Assembly (NCBI RefSeq): GCF_900188255.1
Contig: NZ_FZNS01000015.1
Span: 17,634 to 81,633, forward strand
DNA: 64,000 nucleotides
Source: Hymenobacter mucosus
Lineage (GTDB): Bacteria > Bacteroidota > Bacteroidia > Cytophagales > Hymenobacteraceae
Direction: 5' to 3'
Made by a program: the position numbers and the translations under genes. The notes below the pieces were generated by a model, which was not told the origin of the DNA, did not search any database, and saw only the letters and a list, made by a program, of their open reading frames with translations. Each line of letters begins with the position of its first letter. The first letter of the stretch is position 1. Positions 25,856-34,075 of this stretch are shown here, in pieces.

Positions 25856-27731
25856 CTTGCTTATTGGTCGGCTTGGTGGGCAAAAACTCGTGTAATTCGG
25901 TGGCTATTTGATTGCGGTGAGCACGAATGTCGTCGATGCCCCAACTGGTTCGGTGGATACCTTTCTTGTCGTGATACTTCAGGAAGGCATTCTTAGTAGC
26001 AGGCGGGATAAAATTCCCTGCCCCATCATTTTCAATGATTATTCTCCGCTTGGTTACAAAAAGGGCGTTCCCATAGGAGCGATTGGTACTCGCATCCAGC
26101 AGGGTCAAATTACCAATGTTGTTTTTCGTTAGCTCGTCATTCACTTCTTCCCCCGCCAGTTTGATAATATCCTGCTGGATATCCTGGAATACCTCCCGGT
26201 CCTCACTCTTTTGTGCTGCCCGAAAGTCTTCAATGCGCTGAACCAAGTCAGCATCATTACTGAGTTGGGGCAAATCGTGCAGTGCCGCTTCTAGCCAGCT
26301 AATTTGGTCTTGCAGCACGATAAGCGGATTTTCCGAGGATGAATCAATGTGTTCGATGTCCCACTTTTCAAGCTTGAAGGCCTTAAAAGGGAATCGTGTG
26401 AAGCCCAGGGAAGAGTGGCGCTGCCGGATTACTTCCTGCAGGTTGAAGAGCAACAGCACCCGGCGAACTAACTCACGGTTGTCATAGCTCACATTCAGGT
26501 AGGCTTCACCGTCATTAGCATCTTGGGCCCATTCCACTACACCGACTGATTTATCGACCAGCTTAGCCGCAATCTTAGCTTTTAAGCGCTTAGTAATGTC
26601 ACTCTTGGTAGGTGCATCGTAAAGAGCCAATAAGTCTTCTACGCGCTCCCCACAATGAATCAAAAAGCCTATATAATGGTACCACTCAGGATGCAGGTAC
26701 CACTCCAGCATCTGATTGAAGCGCGTGACCACCGTTCCCCATTCCTGCTTGATAAACTCATGCGAGGGGTCAACATTGGCTCGCAAGTAGTAAAAGCGGA
26801 AGGTGGCGTGGCCATCCGTACCCGTCTTCTTATCTAGTTCAGGGTTCTTCTGCCGCTCCTGTTGACGAATAACCTCGAAAACGAACTCAATACGGGCGCT
26901 GGCATTGTTTGCTCCTTTGTTCAGGAACCACCACAGGTCATCGTTTTGCAACGCATTTTCTATGCGGTCCCATTCGCCGGCAATTTCGAGTTGTTGCAAT
27001 TTCCCTAACTCATTGGCATCCTGACCAAAGTTTCGGGTCTGCAGAAACAAGGCTTTGATTAGCTCAGCGTTAGTTAAAGGTATCTTACCAAGATTGATGC
27101 GGGTGAAGCTTTCGATGGGATTTTCGTCTTTAGCTAGCTCATACCAGATGACCTTTACCATGCCCTGTACATTGGGATGCTCGGGGGTTCCTACCAGAGT
27201 CCCGATTATCGTATCACGGGCTGGTCGCTGTGGCCCTCTGCTTTCAAACCACTCCCGGATATAGCTATAAGCCTGGGAGATGTAATGAGAATCAATACTA
27301 TTCTCATTGCCTTCGCTAATGTGCTCCAGGAAGCGGTTGGTATCGTTCCGCGTTTCATACCGTAGCGTGAATATATCATTGCCATAGGCACTGGCAAAGG
27401 ACTCATCTTGCGGCAGATGCACCCGCGTTAGGTACACAAACAGGATTTTCAGGGTTGTGAGCCGTTGCTGCCCATCAACAATTTCCCAGCTTTGCTTTGG
27501 GTCACCTGGCTCAGCTGCAGTCGCAACTTCAGGGCAGGGCCGAACTACAATAGGCTGCAAGCAATAGAACTCCCCAGGGTTCTTGTTCTTTTTGTTAGCA
27601 AATTCAGATATGTCATTTAATAGGTCAACTACTTGTTGTTTATCCCAGCGGTAGCCGCGTTGATAAGACGGGATAAAGAAATCTTTCCCAAGTAGTTCGC
27701 CTATGGAATAGAGTCGTACAGCGTTTTCCAT
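25842..27731 (-). CDS. DUF262-DUF1524 (GmrSD-type) type IV restriction nuclease
   Basis: About 629 residues from ATG 27731 (MENAVRLYSIGELLG), a family-typical start. A GTG at 27812, overlapping the WYL gene's stop, would add 27 residues and cannot be excluded. The DUF262 domain has IPSYQRGYRW (20-29) and IVDGQQRLTTL (84-94). The C-terminal HNH-like DUF1524 domain has WDIEHIDSS (about 455) and NLTLLDASTNRSYGNALF (about 535-555), which supply the His, Asn and Asn metal-site residues. It therefore combines the GmrS and GmrD halves in one protein. Operon: WYL, this gene, second DUF262. Confidence 0.85.
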   Translation of the reverse strand: MENAVRLYSIGELLGKDFFIPSYQRGYRWDKQQVVDLLNDISEFANKKNKNPGEFYCLQPIVVRPCPEVATAAEPGDPKQSWEIVDGQQRLTTLKILFVYLTRVHLPQDESFASAYGNDIFTLRYETRNDTNRFLEHISEGNENSIDSHYISQAYSYIREWFESRGPQRPARDTIIGTLVGTPEHPNVQGMVKVIWYELAKDENPIESFTRINLGKIPLTNAELIKALFLQTRNFGQDANELGKLQQLEIAGEWDRIENALQNDDLWWFLNKGANNASARIEFVFEVIRQQERQKNPELDKKTGTDGHATFRFYYLRANVDPSHEFIKQEWGTVVTRFNQMLEWYLHPEWYHYIGFLIHCGERVEDLLALYDAPTKSDITKRLKAKIAAKLVDKSVGVVEWAQDANDGEAYLNVSYDNRELVRRVLLLFNLQEVIRQRHSSLGFTRFPFKAFKLEKWDIEHIDSSSENPLIVLQDQISWLEAALHDLPQLSNDADLVQRIEDFRAAQKSEDREVFQDIQQDIIKLAGEEVNDELTKNNIGNLTLLDASTNRSYGNALFVTKRRIIIENDGAGNFIPPATKNAFLKYHDKKGIHRTSWGIDDIRAHRNQIATELHEFLPTKPTNKQDEKV

Positions 27732-27811
27732 GAAGCACAAGGCAATTGCGTGAAGTTGATTAGGAAGCGTTTGGGTTTGGCAGGTTGATGGCTTAAGACT
27801 CTCCTGGGCCA

Positions 27812-28723
27812 CTATGTAGTACAGCCTGAAACTGCAGCAGCATGAATCTGCTTAACCTGCATCTTTAATGACGCAGGGGCTAGTACTTGCACCTGGTCGC
27901 CGAGAGACAGCAACTCCATCAGCAGGTCATGGGTGTTGTAGACAGTCAACTGAATCAGTAGCTCCTCATCCGTATCCACCAACACACGCTGTGAACTGTG
28001 TAGTGGGAATGACTTGAGGTATTGGCCCTGCGTTGGTTTCAGTGCCAGAACAATTTCCGCCGGTGGCTCATGGTCCGGGCGAATAATGCCGAAGCTGTGA
28101 GCGTAGTACACCTCGGGCTGAAAGTTCGCAGGAGGCTCAAATGAATGAGTTGTCGATTCCAGCGCCTGGATGCGGTCTAGTCCGAAGCACCGAAGGACGT
28201 CCCGAACTGGGTCGTGTGCCAGCAGATACCATCGGCCTTTGAATTCTTTGAGCAACAGCGGGGAGACAGTCCGGGTCGAGGGCTCATCGTCCCAGAACTT
28301 GTGGTACTGAAAAGATACTTGGCGGCGTTGCTGCACGGAACGCACCAGTGGCTGCAGCCATTCCGTGCCCAGGGGGCGCCGAGATTCCCACTGCACAAAC
28401 GGGCTCAGTGCCGTTGGCAGCCGCAGGAATTCCTGTAGCTCAAATGCGTCGTGCAGCCGCTGGTAGCCTTCCGGCAGCGGGTCCGTCGAGGTAATCACGT
28501 AGCCGCCTGCTCGCCGGTCATGCGCAATGGTAACGCCGAAGCGCTCCGCGATTTTGGGTAAGTCGCGCTGGAAGGTGCGCTGCGAATAGTTAGCAGCCAG
28601 GTCCTGCAGCGAAGTCTGTTCCAACAAGTAGTTGCGTAGTTCCTCAAAAGGGACAGCCCGGCGAAGGCTCTGCAGGCGCAGTACCAGAAGTAGCTGACGA
28701 AGAAAGTGGGCGTGGGTGGTCAC
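27812..28723 (-). CDS. WYL-domain transcriptional regulator of the DUF262 operon
   Basis: 303 residues from a GTG start at 28723. A winged-helix N-terminus (about 1-80, with SQRTFQRDLPKIAERFGV) is followed by a WYL domain (about 125-290) with VSFQYHKFWDD and FKGRWYLLAHD (161-171). WYL proteins (as BrxR/CapW) control defence operons by sensing a nucleic acid or nucleotide ligand. It is the first gene of the operon, so autoregulation plus control of the two DUF262 genes is likely. Confidence 0.85.
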   Translation of the reverse strand: MTTHAHFLRQLLLVLRLQSLRRAVPFEELRNYLLEQTSLQDLAANYSQRTFQRDLPKIAERFGVTIAHDRRAGGYVITSTDPLPEGYQRLHDAFELQEFLRLPTALSPFVQWESRRPLGTEWLQPLVRSVQQRRQVSFQYHKFWDDEPSTRTVSPLLLKEFKGRWYLLAHDPVRDVLRCFGLDRIQALESTTHSFEPPANFQPEVYYAHSFGIIRPDHEPPAEIVLALKPTQGQYLKSFPLHSSQRVLVDTDEELLIQLTVYNTHDLLMELLSLGDQVQVLAPASLKMQVKQIHAAAVSGCTT

Positions 28724-28904
28724 GAAAAGGATAGGAGCTACCGTGCGATAGATGAAGTAAGCAGGCTATTCGTTTGGCATAATTGACGGGATAAAGAATA
28801 GCATAGCGTCATCAGAAAGCCATAAATCTGCATGAGGCAGAGTGCAAGATAAGGATTGGCAATGAAGCACGAACAGGCATTTATATATTGCTGTCCCTAC
28901 CAAG

Positions 28905-29177
28905 TCACATGGTTTCCAGCATCTGCAGAACTCTTTCCTTTACCCACCATGCCCCCCATCGCTCAAGCTGCTCAGAGGCAGCCCCGTAATGCCGTTGTGC
29001 CTGCTGCCATCCTTCTTCACCGGCCGCTACCAGCTCAGCTAGGCTGAGCCCTTGATTCTGATATTGACTGGCCACGGAAGCCACATAGAGCGACACCGCA
29101 GCGGGAACGGCAGGGTTGGCTGCAGGTAGCTTGTGCACCTTAGTACTAGGCTTTGTGATTCGAATAGCGCGTAGCAT
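28905..29177 (-). CDS. Mini-sigma: truncated primary sigma factor, region 1.2-2 only
   Basis: Only 90 residues. The start, MLRAIRITKPSTKVHKL, resembles the N-terminus of Bacteroidota RpoD (MRQLKITKSITNRE). Then VASVASQYQNQGLSLAELVAAGEEG (31-55, given here as overlapping parts) closely follows sigma region 2.1-2.2, the core-polymerase contact. GAWWVKERVLQML (75-87) follows region 2.3-2.4, which melts and reads the -10 element. Regions 3 and 4 are absent. It is the second gene of an operon, 9 bp after the mini-FtsZ gene. It may bind core RNA polymerase or compete with the host sigma; this is inference. Homology is judged by eye but strong. Confidence 0.75.
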   Translation of the reverse strand: MLRAIRITKPSTKVHKLPAANPAVPAAVSLYVASVASQYQNQGLSLAELVAAGEEGWQQAQRHYGAASEQLERWGAWWVKERVLQMLETM

Positions 29178-29186
29178 GGACTTTAG

Positions 29187-29768
29187 CTAAGTCAGAATGA
29201 TTCGCCGGCCTACGAGTAGCAGCCGGATGCGTTCGCCGAGCGCGGGCTCAAGCCCATGTCCAAACACGACTTCGGCTTGGCGGCCAGTCTGGTCCATTAG
29301 ATACTCCAGAATCTGCGTTAGCTCATCCATTTCCAACTCAGCAGACATCCCGCTTTGTATAGCCAGCAAGATTCGTTGGGCAGGCAGGGAGCCATCACCC
29401 AGCATTGTGGAACTGTTCCACAGCTGCGGGCCCGTCACCTCAGCGCGGCTCTGGCCTTCCCCGGTTGCCATCCCAAACTGTAGAGAAGTTGCGTCGCTCA
29501 TCACTTCCCACACGTCTTGGTGGTCCACGTTGATTTCGCCGGTATACGTCAGAATATGCTGCAGGACTGTCAGCAGACTGCTTTCTGTGGTGGGCGTCAG
29601 CGCCTGCACAGCGGATAGGTCAACTCCCTCCTGCTTCCAGTACGTCAATAGAGCCGCTGCTTGGGTTGGAAGCTCAGGATGAGACAGAATGGGGTAAGCT
29701 TGCATGAGGGGCCGGGCTGATTCCTCACTAAGTTGCGAGCCCACAGCGACAAAACATGTCGTTCTCAT
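29187..29768 (-). CDS. Mini-FtsZ: FtsZ C-terminal domain without GTP-binding domain
   Basis: 193 residues. GEINVDHQDVWEVM (77-90) matches the FtsZ T7 loop (GxINVDFxDVxxVM), including the N-x-D-x-x-D residues that trigger GTP hydrolysis in the next subunit. ATGEGQSRAE (101-110), RILLAIQSG (132-140), DELTQILEYL (148-157) and VVFGHGLEPALGERIRL (167-183) follow the rest of the FtsZ C-terminal domain in order. The GGGTGS signature and most of the nucleotide-binding domain are missing, so it cannot bind GTP as FtsZ does. It could cap or destabilise host FtsZ filaments (inference). First gene of an operon with mini-sigma. Confidence 0.75.
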   Translation of the reverse strand: MRTTCFVAVGSQLSEESARPLMQAYPILSHPELPTQAAALLTYWKQEGVDLSAVQALTPTTESSLLTVLQHILTYTGEINVDHQDVWEVMSDATSLQFGMATGEGQSRAEVTGPQLWNSSTMLGDGSLPAQRILLAIQSGMSAELEMDELTQILEYLMDQTGRQAEVVFGHGLEPALGERIRLLLVGRRIILT

Positions 29769-29928
29769 CCAACTCGAAATTTCAGGCCGTTTACGAGCTG
29801 AATATTCGGGATATCTTCGATTTGCATTGACGCATTCTTTGAACCTTATTAAGCTGAAATACTAACTAGAAGGCGCTAATCCGATGACCGACTAATCCTC
29901 TTTAGAGCAAGAAAGCGAACTGGCTGCT

Positions 29929-30972
29929 TTGCTCAATGATTATCACCAGCGGTATCCAGAAGCTGAAAGCCCCGCCTCGTATATGATGGGTTTTGGCCCA
30001 GAGCAGTTGTGCGCCATTCTGCGGAATGCTGATGGCCGGGAGATTGTCTTCAGCTACCCTGGCCTGGACCAGGGGGTACTGGATGGCTGCGCCTATCGGT
30101 ATAAGGATACCCTGCAAGCAGGCACATCCGGCAACCCCATCACCCTGCAGGAGCTACTGTATGCCCGCGGTCTACCCTGCCAGGACAATACGGTGAAGCT
30201 CGTCCGGCACCGGGATGGCAGTGGTGGGCTGGACTTGCACGACTTGTACCGCAACCACCGCCCCGCCTTCCTTGATTACCAGCGCCAGCAGGGAAATCCT
30301 GTTTTTGACAAATGCGAATTCATTGTGGCCTGCCTGGGTGAGGCAGGCAGCCGGTCCCGCTTCGTGGGGGTTTTCCAGGTGCTGGGTATTGAGCGGAGAA
30401 CGGAAGAGCATCTGTACTACAACCTGGTTGAAGTCCCCGGCTTTGACGACCTGAAAGAGCGGGTCATCTTCGATTGGGGCCGTGCCGCGCTCAGCTGGCA
30501 TCAATGGCTACGCCCGGAAACAGGCAGAACCGTGCTGGAGATTCAGCCGAAGCCGTTCAGCCAGCCTTTTACCGACTACCTGGATTTCACCCTCTCGTTC
30601 GCGGAGCTGGCACAACTCGTTACCAGCCAGTCGCCACGCGACGAGTGGTACCGCATGCTCTCGGCAACGGCCGGCGTGTATTTGATTTTGGACCAGTCCA
30701 GTGGGAAGCAATACATCGGCTCCGCTTCGGGCACGGAAGGTATTTGGGGCCGGTGGAAGGACTACGTGGCCACGCGTGGCCACGGGGGCAACGCGGAACT
30801 AGTAAAACTCTTAGCGGCTGACGCGCAGCACGGCCGGCATTTCCAATTCACGGTTCTGATGACCCTGCCCAAAACCATGACCCGGCCCGAAGTCATCAAG
30901 CGCGAATACCTCTTTATGAAAAAGCTCGGCTCCCGCGCCCACGGCCTTAATCAGAAAGCGTCCCATGAATAA
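29929..30972 (+). CDS. GIY-YIG nuclease family protein, 5' end interrupted
   Basis: The visible frame gives 347 residues from a weak TTG start at 29929. The C-terminal domain is GIY-YIG-like: TAGVYLILDQSSGKQYIGSA (about 249-268), IWGRWKDYVATRGHGGN, and KREYLFMKKLGSRAHGLNQ, which is the family's Glu-containing end. The N-terminal 240 residues are a conserved-looking but unnamed domain. Upstream, ATG at 29884 reads MTD then TAA then SSLEQESELAALLNDY in the same frame. The natural start is therefore probably 29884, with a stop at codon 4. A nuclease role in defence fits the neighbourhood. Confidence 0.65.
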   Translation: MLNDYHQRYPEAESPASYMMGFGPEQLCAILRNADGREIVFSYPGLDQGVLDGCAYRYKDTLQAGTSGNPITLQELLYARGLPCQDNTVKLVRHRDGSGGLDLHDLYRNHRPAFLDYQRQQGNPVFDKCEFIVACLGEAGSRSRFVGVFQVLGIERRTEEHLYYNLVEVPGFDDLKERVIFDWGRAALSWHQWLRPETGRTVLEIQPKPFSQPFTDYLDFTLSFAELAQLVTSQSPRDEWYRMLSATAGVYLILDQSSGKQYIGSASGTEGIWGRWKDYVATRGHGGNAELVKLLAADAQHGRHFQFTVLMTLPKTMTRPEVIKREYLFMKKLGSRAHGLNQKASHE

Positions 30973-31252
30973 TAAAGCAACCATTACTACCCACGCAGGC
31001 CTAACACTCGACTTGGCACAAATCAAGTGCTTCAAGCTGTCGCCGTTTCTTATGGATGGCAACGACACGCGGCAACTGCTGGTGGAGTACAAAACCCGGC
31101 CGGTGTATGTGCTGCACCCGGGCACCAAGCTGTGGGAGAAGGAGTACCTGGCCGATGTCATTGCCTACGACTTCCCAAACTATGAATCCGCGCAGGCGCA
31201 CTTGCGCGAGTGGGAGGAAATCTGGCATGACTACCTAAATGGGCAGGATTAA
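30965..31252 (+). CDS. Small hypothetical protein coupled to the GIY-YIG gene
   Basis: 95 residues from ATG 30965, overlapping the GIY-YIG stop by 8 bp, which indicates co-translation. Sequence has folded-protein character (LLVEYKTRPVYVLHPGTKLWEKEYLADVI), and ends in an acidic aromatic helix (HLREWEEIWHDYLNGQD). No family is recognised. It could be a partner or immunity-like protein of the GIY-YIG protein. Confidence 0.55.
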   Translation: MNNKATITTHAGLTLDLAQIKCFKLSPFLMDGNDTRQLLVEYKTRPVYVLHPGTKLWEKEYLADVIAYDFPNYESAQAHLREWEEIWHDYLNGQD

Positions 31253-31449
31253 CGTACCTGGGGCAATGGCGATAGTGTGGCACGAGCAGCTTCTTAGTTC
31301 GCTTGCATTGCCTACGGTCCGTCGCTGATGGTTCGTAGGCGATTTATTTTATGCTGGTTTGAGACTTTACCAAGAATGTGAACCTAAGCCCATCCGTGAA
31401 AATGCTACTCCTATCTTGTGTCTTTTCTTAGGATCCGCATCTCGTTAAT

Positions 31450-33999
31450 ATGGAAGAGGCTGAAGTAATCGCCGGTTGTGAACACCTCTTGGGGTTGATA
31501 AAGGAGCGCGACCGCAAGCTGCTGGTGTTGAAGTATGTCAACTTCCTGGATTGGTTCGGGATGGGTCTCCGCCGCAACCCCGAGCGGGTTGCCATCATCG
31601 ACACCTTTTTACAAGCCAACAACATCACCGTGTGGTGCAAGCGCGAGTCGCAACGCTCTATCGCCCATTTTGACCGCCGGACCACCGACCGAATCACCTT
31701 CCGCCTCGAAGGGGCAGCCAAAACCATGCAGAACGGCCAGGACCAGATAAGCTACGACAACGCCGGCACCATTGAGGTCGTCAAGCAGGACAGCGGCATT
31801 ACGCTCTATCCTCACCAGAAGGAGGCCTTGCAGCATCTGAATGATAAAATCACCAAGTCCGGGAAGGTGCCCTTTGCGGGCTTGCTCGTCTTGCCAACTG
31901 GCGGCGGGAAAACCCTGACGGCGGCCCATTGGCTGTGCACCAACCTGCTTAACCAGAACAAGAAAATCCTCTGGATTGCCCACCGGCACGAACTCCTGGA
32001 CCAGGCCAAGGCGACGTTCCATGAACGGCTGGCTTTTCAGGACATTCTGCGTACCAAGCCGTCGTTCAACTACCGCATCATCTCGGGCATTCACGACAAG
32101 CCGGTGCACATCCGGCCCACCGATGACCTCATCATTGCCAGCAAGGACAGCCTGAACGCCGGCTTCAAGTACCTGCTGGATAAATGGCTGGTCAACCAGG
32201 AAGAAGTGTTTCTCATCATCGACGAGGCGCACCACGCGACGGCCCGCACCTACAGAAAGCTCATCGAGAGCATCCGCGGCAGCGTCAAGCAATTTCGGAT
32301 GATTGGCTTGACGGCGACGCCCTTCCGTACGGTCGAGGAAGAGCAGGGGCTGTTGGCCAAAGTGTTCCCGGACGACATCATCTACAAGATTGACCTACGT
32401 AAGCTCATCACCCGCGGCATCCTATCCGAGCCCGTCTTTGAGAGTGTCGAAACCGACTTCAACGTCCTGAGCCTGTTCAACAAGCAGGAGCTGGACAAGC
32501 TGAACTACTTCGACATTGGCAGCATCGGCGAGGGAACGGCCAAAACTATCGCCCAAAACGACCAACGCAACTGGTGCATCGTCAACCGCTACTGCGAGAA
32601 CAAGGACAAGTACAAGCAGACCCTGGTGTTCGCACTCAATCAGGACAACGCCATTGCCCTGAAAAAGCTGTTTCAACTCAAGGACATCCGCTGCGAGTAC
32701 GTGCTCTCCTCCATTCGGGACCAAGCCACCGGCGTCACCATTTCCAGCAAGGGCAACAAAGAGATTATCCAGCGCTTCCGGGCCGGGGAGCTGGACGTGT
32801 TGATAAACGTCAACATCCTAACGGAAGGCACGGATTTGCCCAATGTCCAAACCGTTTTCCTGGCCCGGCCGACCATCTCGCCGACCTTGATGACGCAGAT
32901 GATTGGGCGGGGGCTGCGCGGCGAAAAGGCCGGCGGCACCAAGGAAGCTTACATCGTCAGCTTCATTGACAACTGGGAGGACAAGGTTGCCTGGGTCAAC
33001 CCCGAACGGTTGATAATCGAGGAGAACACCGACTTCAGGGACACGCAGAAAAACACCCAAAAGCAGCTGGTCCGGCTCATTTCTATCAGCAAGATTGAAG
33101 AGTTCGCGGTGTTGGTGAACGACCACATCGACAAAGCCGACAAGGAGAAGTTGGAAAACATGCCCTTCATCGAGCGCTTGCCGCTCGGCATTTACCACTT
33201 CTCCTTATTAAGTCAGTTCGAGGAGGAAGCCCGGGAGAAGAACTGCGAGGTTCTCGTGTACAGCAACCTCAAGCAGCCCTACGCCGATTTGATGCATGCA
33301 CTCCCCACGCTGGTAGCGGGACTGAAGGCCCCGGTGGCGGATTACCTGTCGGAAGCGCAGCTGCAGGACCTAAGCGCGACCATCGAGAGCCAGATTTTCT
33401 TCGGCCACGACTTGTACCCGGGGTACAGCCCGCAAGATGTTAAGGACATCGTGCAGTACTACTACCAAAGCGAATCGCTGCCGAGCTATATCGAGTTGCA
33501 GGACCGGGCCAAGTTTGATGTAACCAACGTGGCCAATGATATTCTGGCAGGCGACTACAGTCGTTCGCAGGAAGAAGCCTACAAAAGTCAGTTGTGGGAC
33601 GAGCACGAATCACAGTGGAAAACCTTTTTTGGCCACGACAAACGCTACTTCCTACATGAAGTTGATTTGGCCATCCGCCGCATCAGCAACCCCGACCTCT
33701 ACCAGCGCCCCACCATCATCCCCACCGACCGGAAGGAGCTACGCCGACTAGAGGAACTGCCGATGGGGGAAATCCGGGAGCAGAACCCGGCGTACTGGAA
33801 ATGGCTCAGTGACCAGGTGTACGAGAAACATCGCGATGGCGAAGGGTACTACCAGAGTGCCGAAGGCGATTACCGAAGCAAAAACAAGCTCGACTTTCAA
33901 CTGGACCACATAACGGCGATAAGCAATGGGGGCCTTACCACTTTTGAGAACCTGCAACTGTTGACCCGAAAGCAAAACGCTGTAAAAGGAGCCCGGTGA
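31450..33999 (+). CDS. DEAD/DEAH-box helicase with C-terminal HNH nuclease
   Basis: 849 residues. An uncharacterised N-terminal domain (1-115) is followed by an SF2 helicase core: motif I LLVLPTGGGKTLTA (about 144), motif II IIDEAHHA (about 256), motif III TATPF (about 287), motif VI TQMIGRGLRG (about 480). A long helical middle follows, then a C-terminal HNH-type motif, FQLDHITAISNGGLTTFENL with QLLTRKQNAVKG (about 816-847), missing the usual CxxC pair. This layout suggests ATP-driven DNA (or RNA) translocation with cleavage. The gene is followed after 76 bp by the cold-shock/zinc-ribbon gene on the same strand, probably its partner. Confidence 0.8.
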   Translation: MEEAEVIAGCEHLLGLIKERDRKLLVLKYVNFLDWFGMGLRRNPERVAIIDTFLQANNITVWCKRESQRSIAHFDRRTTDRITFRLEGAAKTMQNGQDQISYDNAGTIEVVKQDSGITLYPHQKEALQHLNDKITKSGKVPFAGLLVLPTGGGKTLTAAHWLCTNLLNQNKKILWIAHRHELLDQAKATFHERLAFQDILRTKPSFNYRIISGIHDKPVHIRPTDDLIIASKDSLNAGFKYLLDKWLVNQEEVFLIIDEAHHATARTYRKLIESIRGSVKQFRMIGLTATPFRTVEEEQGLLAKVFPDDIIYKIDLRKLITRGILSEPVFESVETDFNVLSLFNKQELDKLNYFDIGSIGEGTAKTIAQNDQRNWCIVNRYCENKDKYKQTLVFALNQDNAIALKKLFQLKDIRCEYVLSSIRDQATGVTISSKGNKEIIQRFRAGELDVLINVNILTEGTDLPNVQTVFLARPTISPTLMTQMIGRGLRGEKAGGTKEAYIVSFIDNWEDKVAWVNPERLIIEENTDFRDTQKNTQKQLVRLISISKIEEFAVLVNDHIDKADKEKLENMPFIERLPLGIYHFSLLSQFEEEAREKNCEVLVYSNLKQPYADLMHALPTLVAGLKAPVADYLSEAQLQDLSATIESQIFFGHDLYPGYSPQDVKDIVQYYYQSESLPSYIELQDRAKFDVTNVANDILAGDYSRSQEEAYKSQLWDEHESQWKTFFGHDKRYFLHEVDLAIRRISNPDLYQRPTIIPTDRKELRRLEELPMGEIREQNPAYWKWLSDQVYEKHRDGEGYYQSAEGDYRSKNKLDFQLDHITAISNGGLTTFENLQLLTRKQNAVKGAR

Positions 34000-34075
34000 G
34001 AATATAAGACCATGGGCTCCAGCGCCTTCGTAAAGACCACGTCCTGGTTACCCGTTTCAAACGCCAACAAATTGA

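Noticed and set aside
23468..28723. BREX or BREX-like locus suggested by the WYL regulator
   Set aside because: No PglX, PglZ or BrxC-like genes; the two downstream genes are DUF262 proteins.
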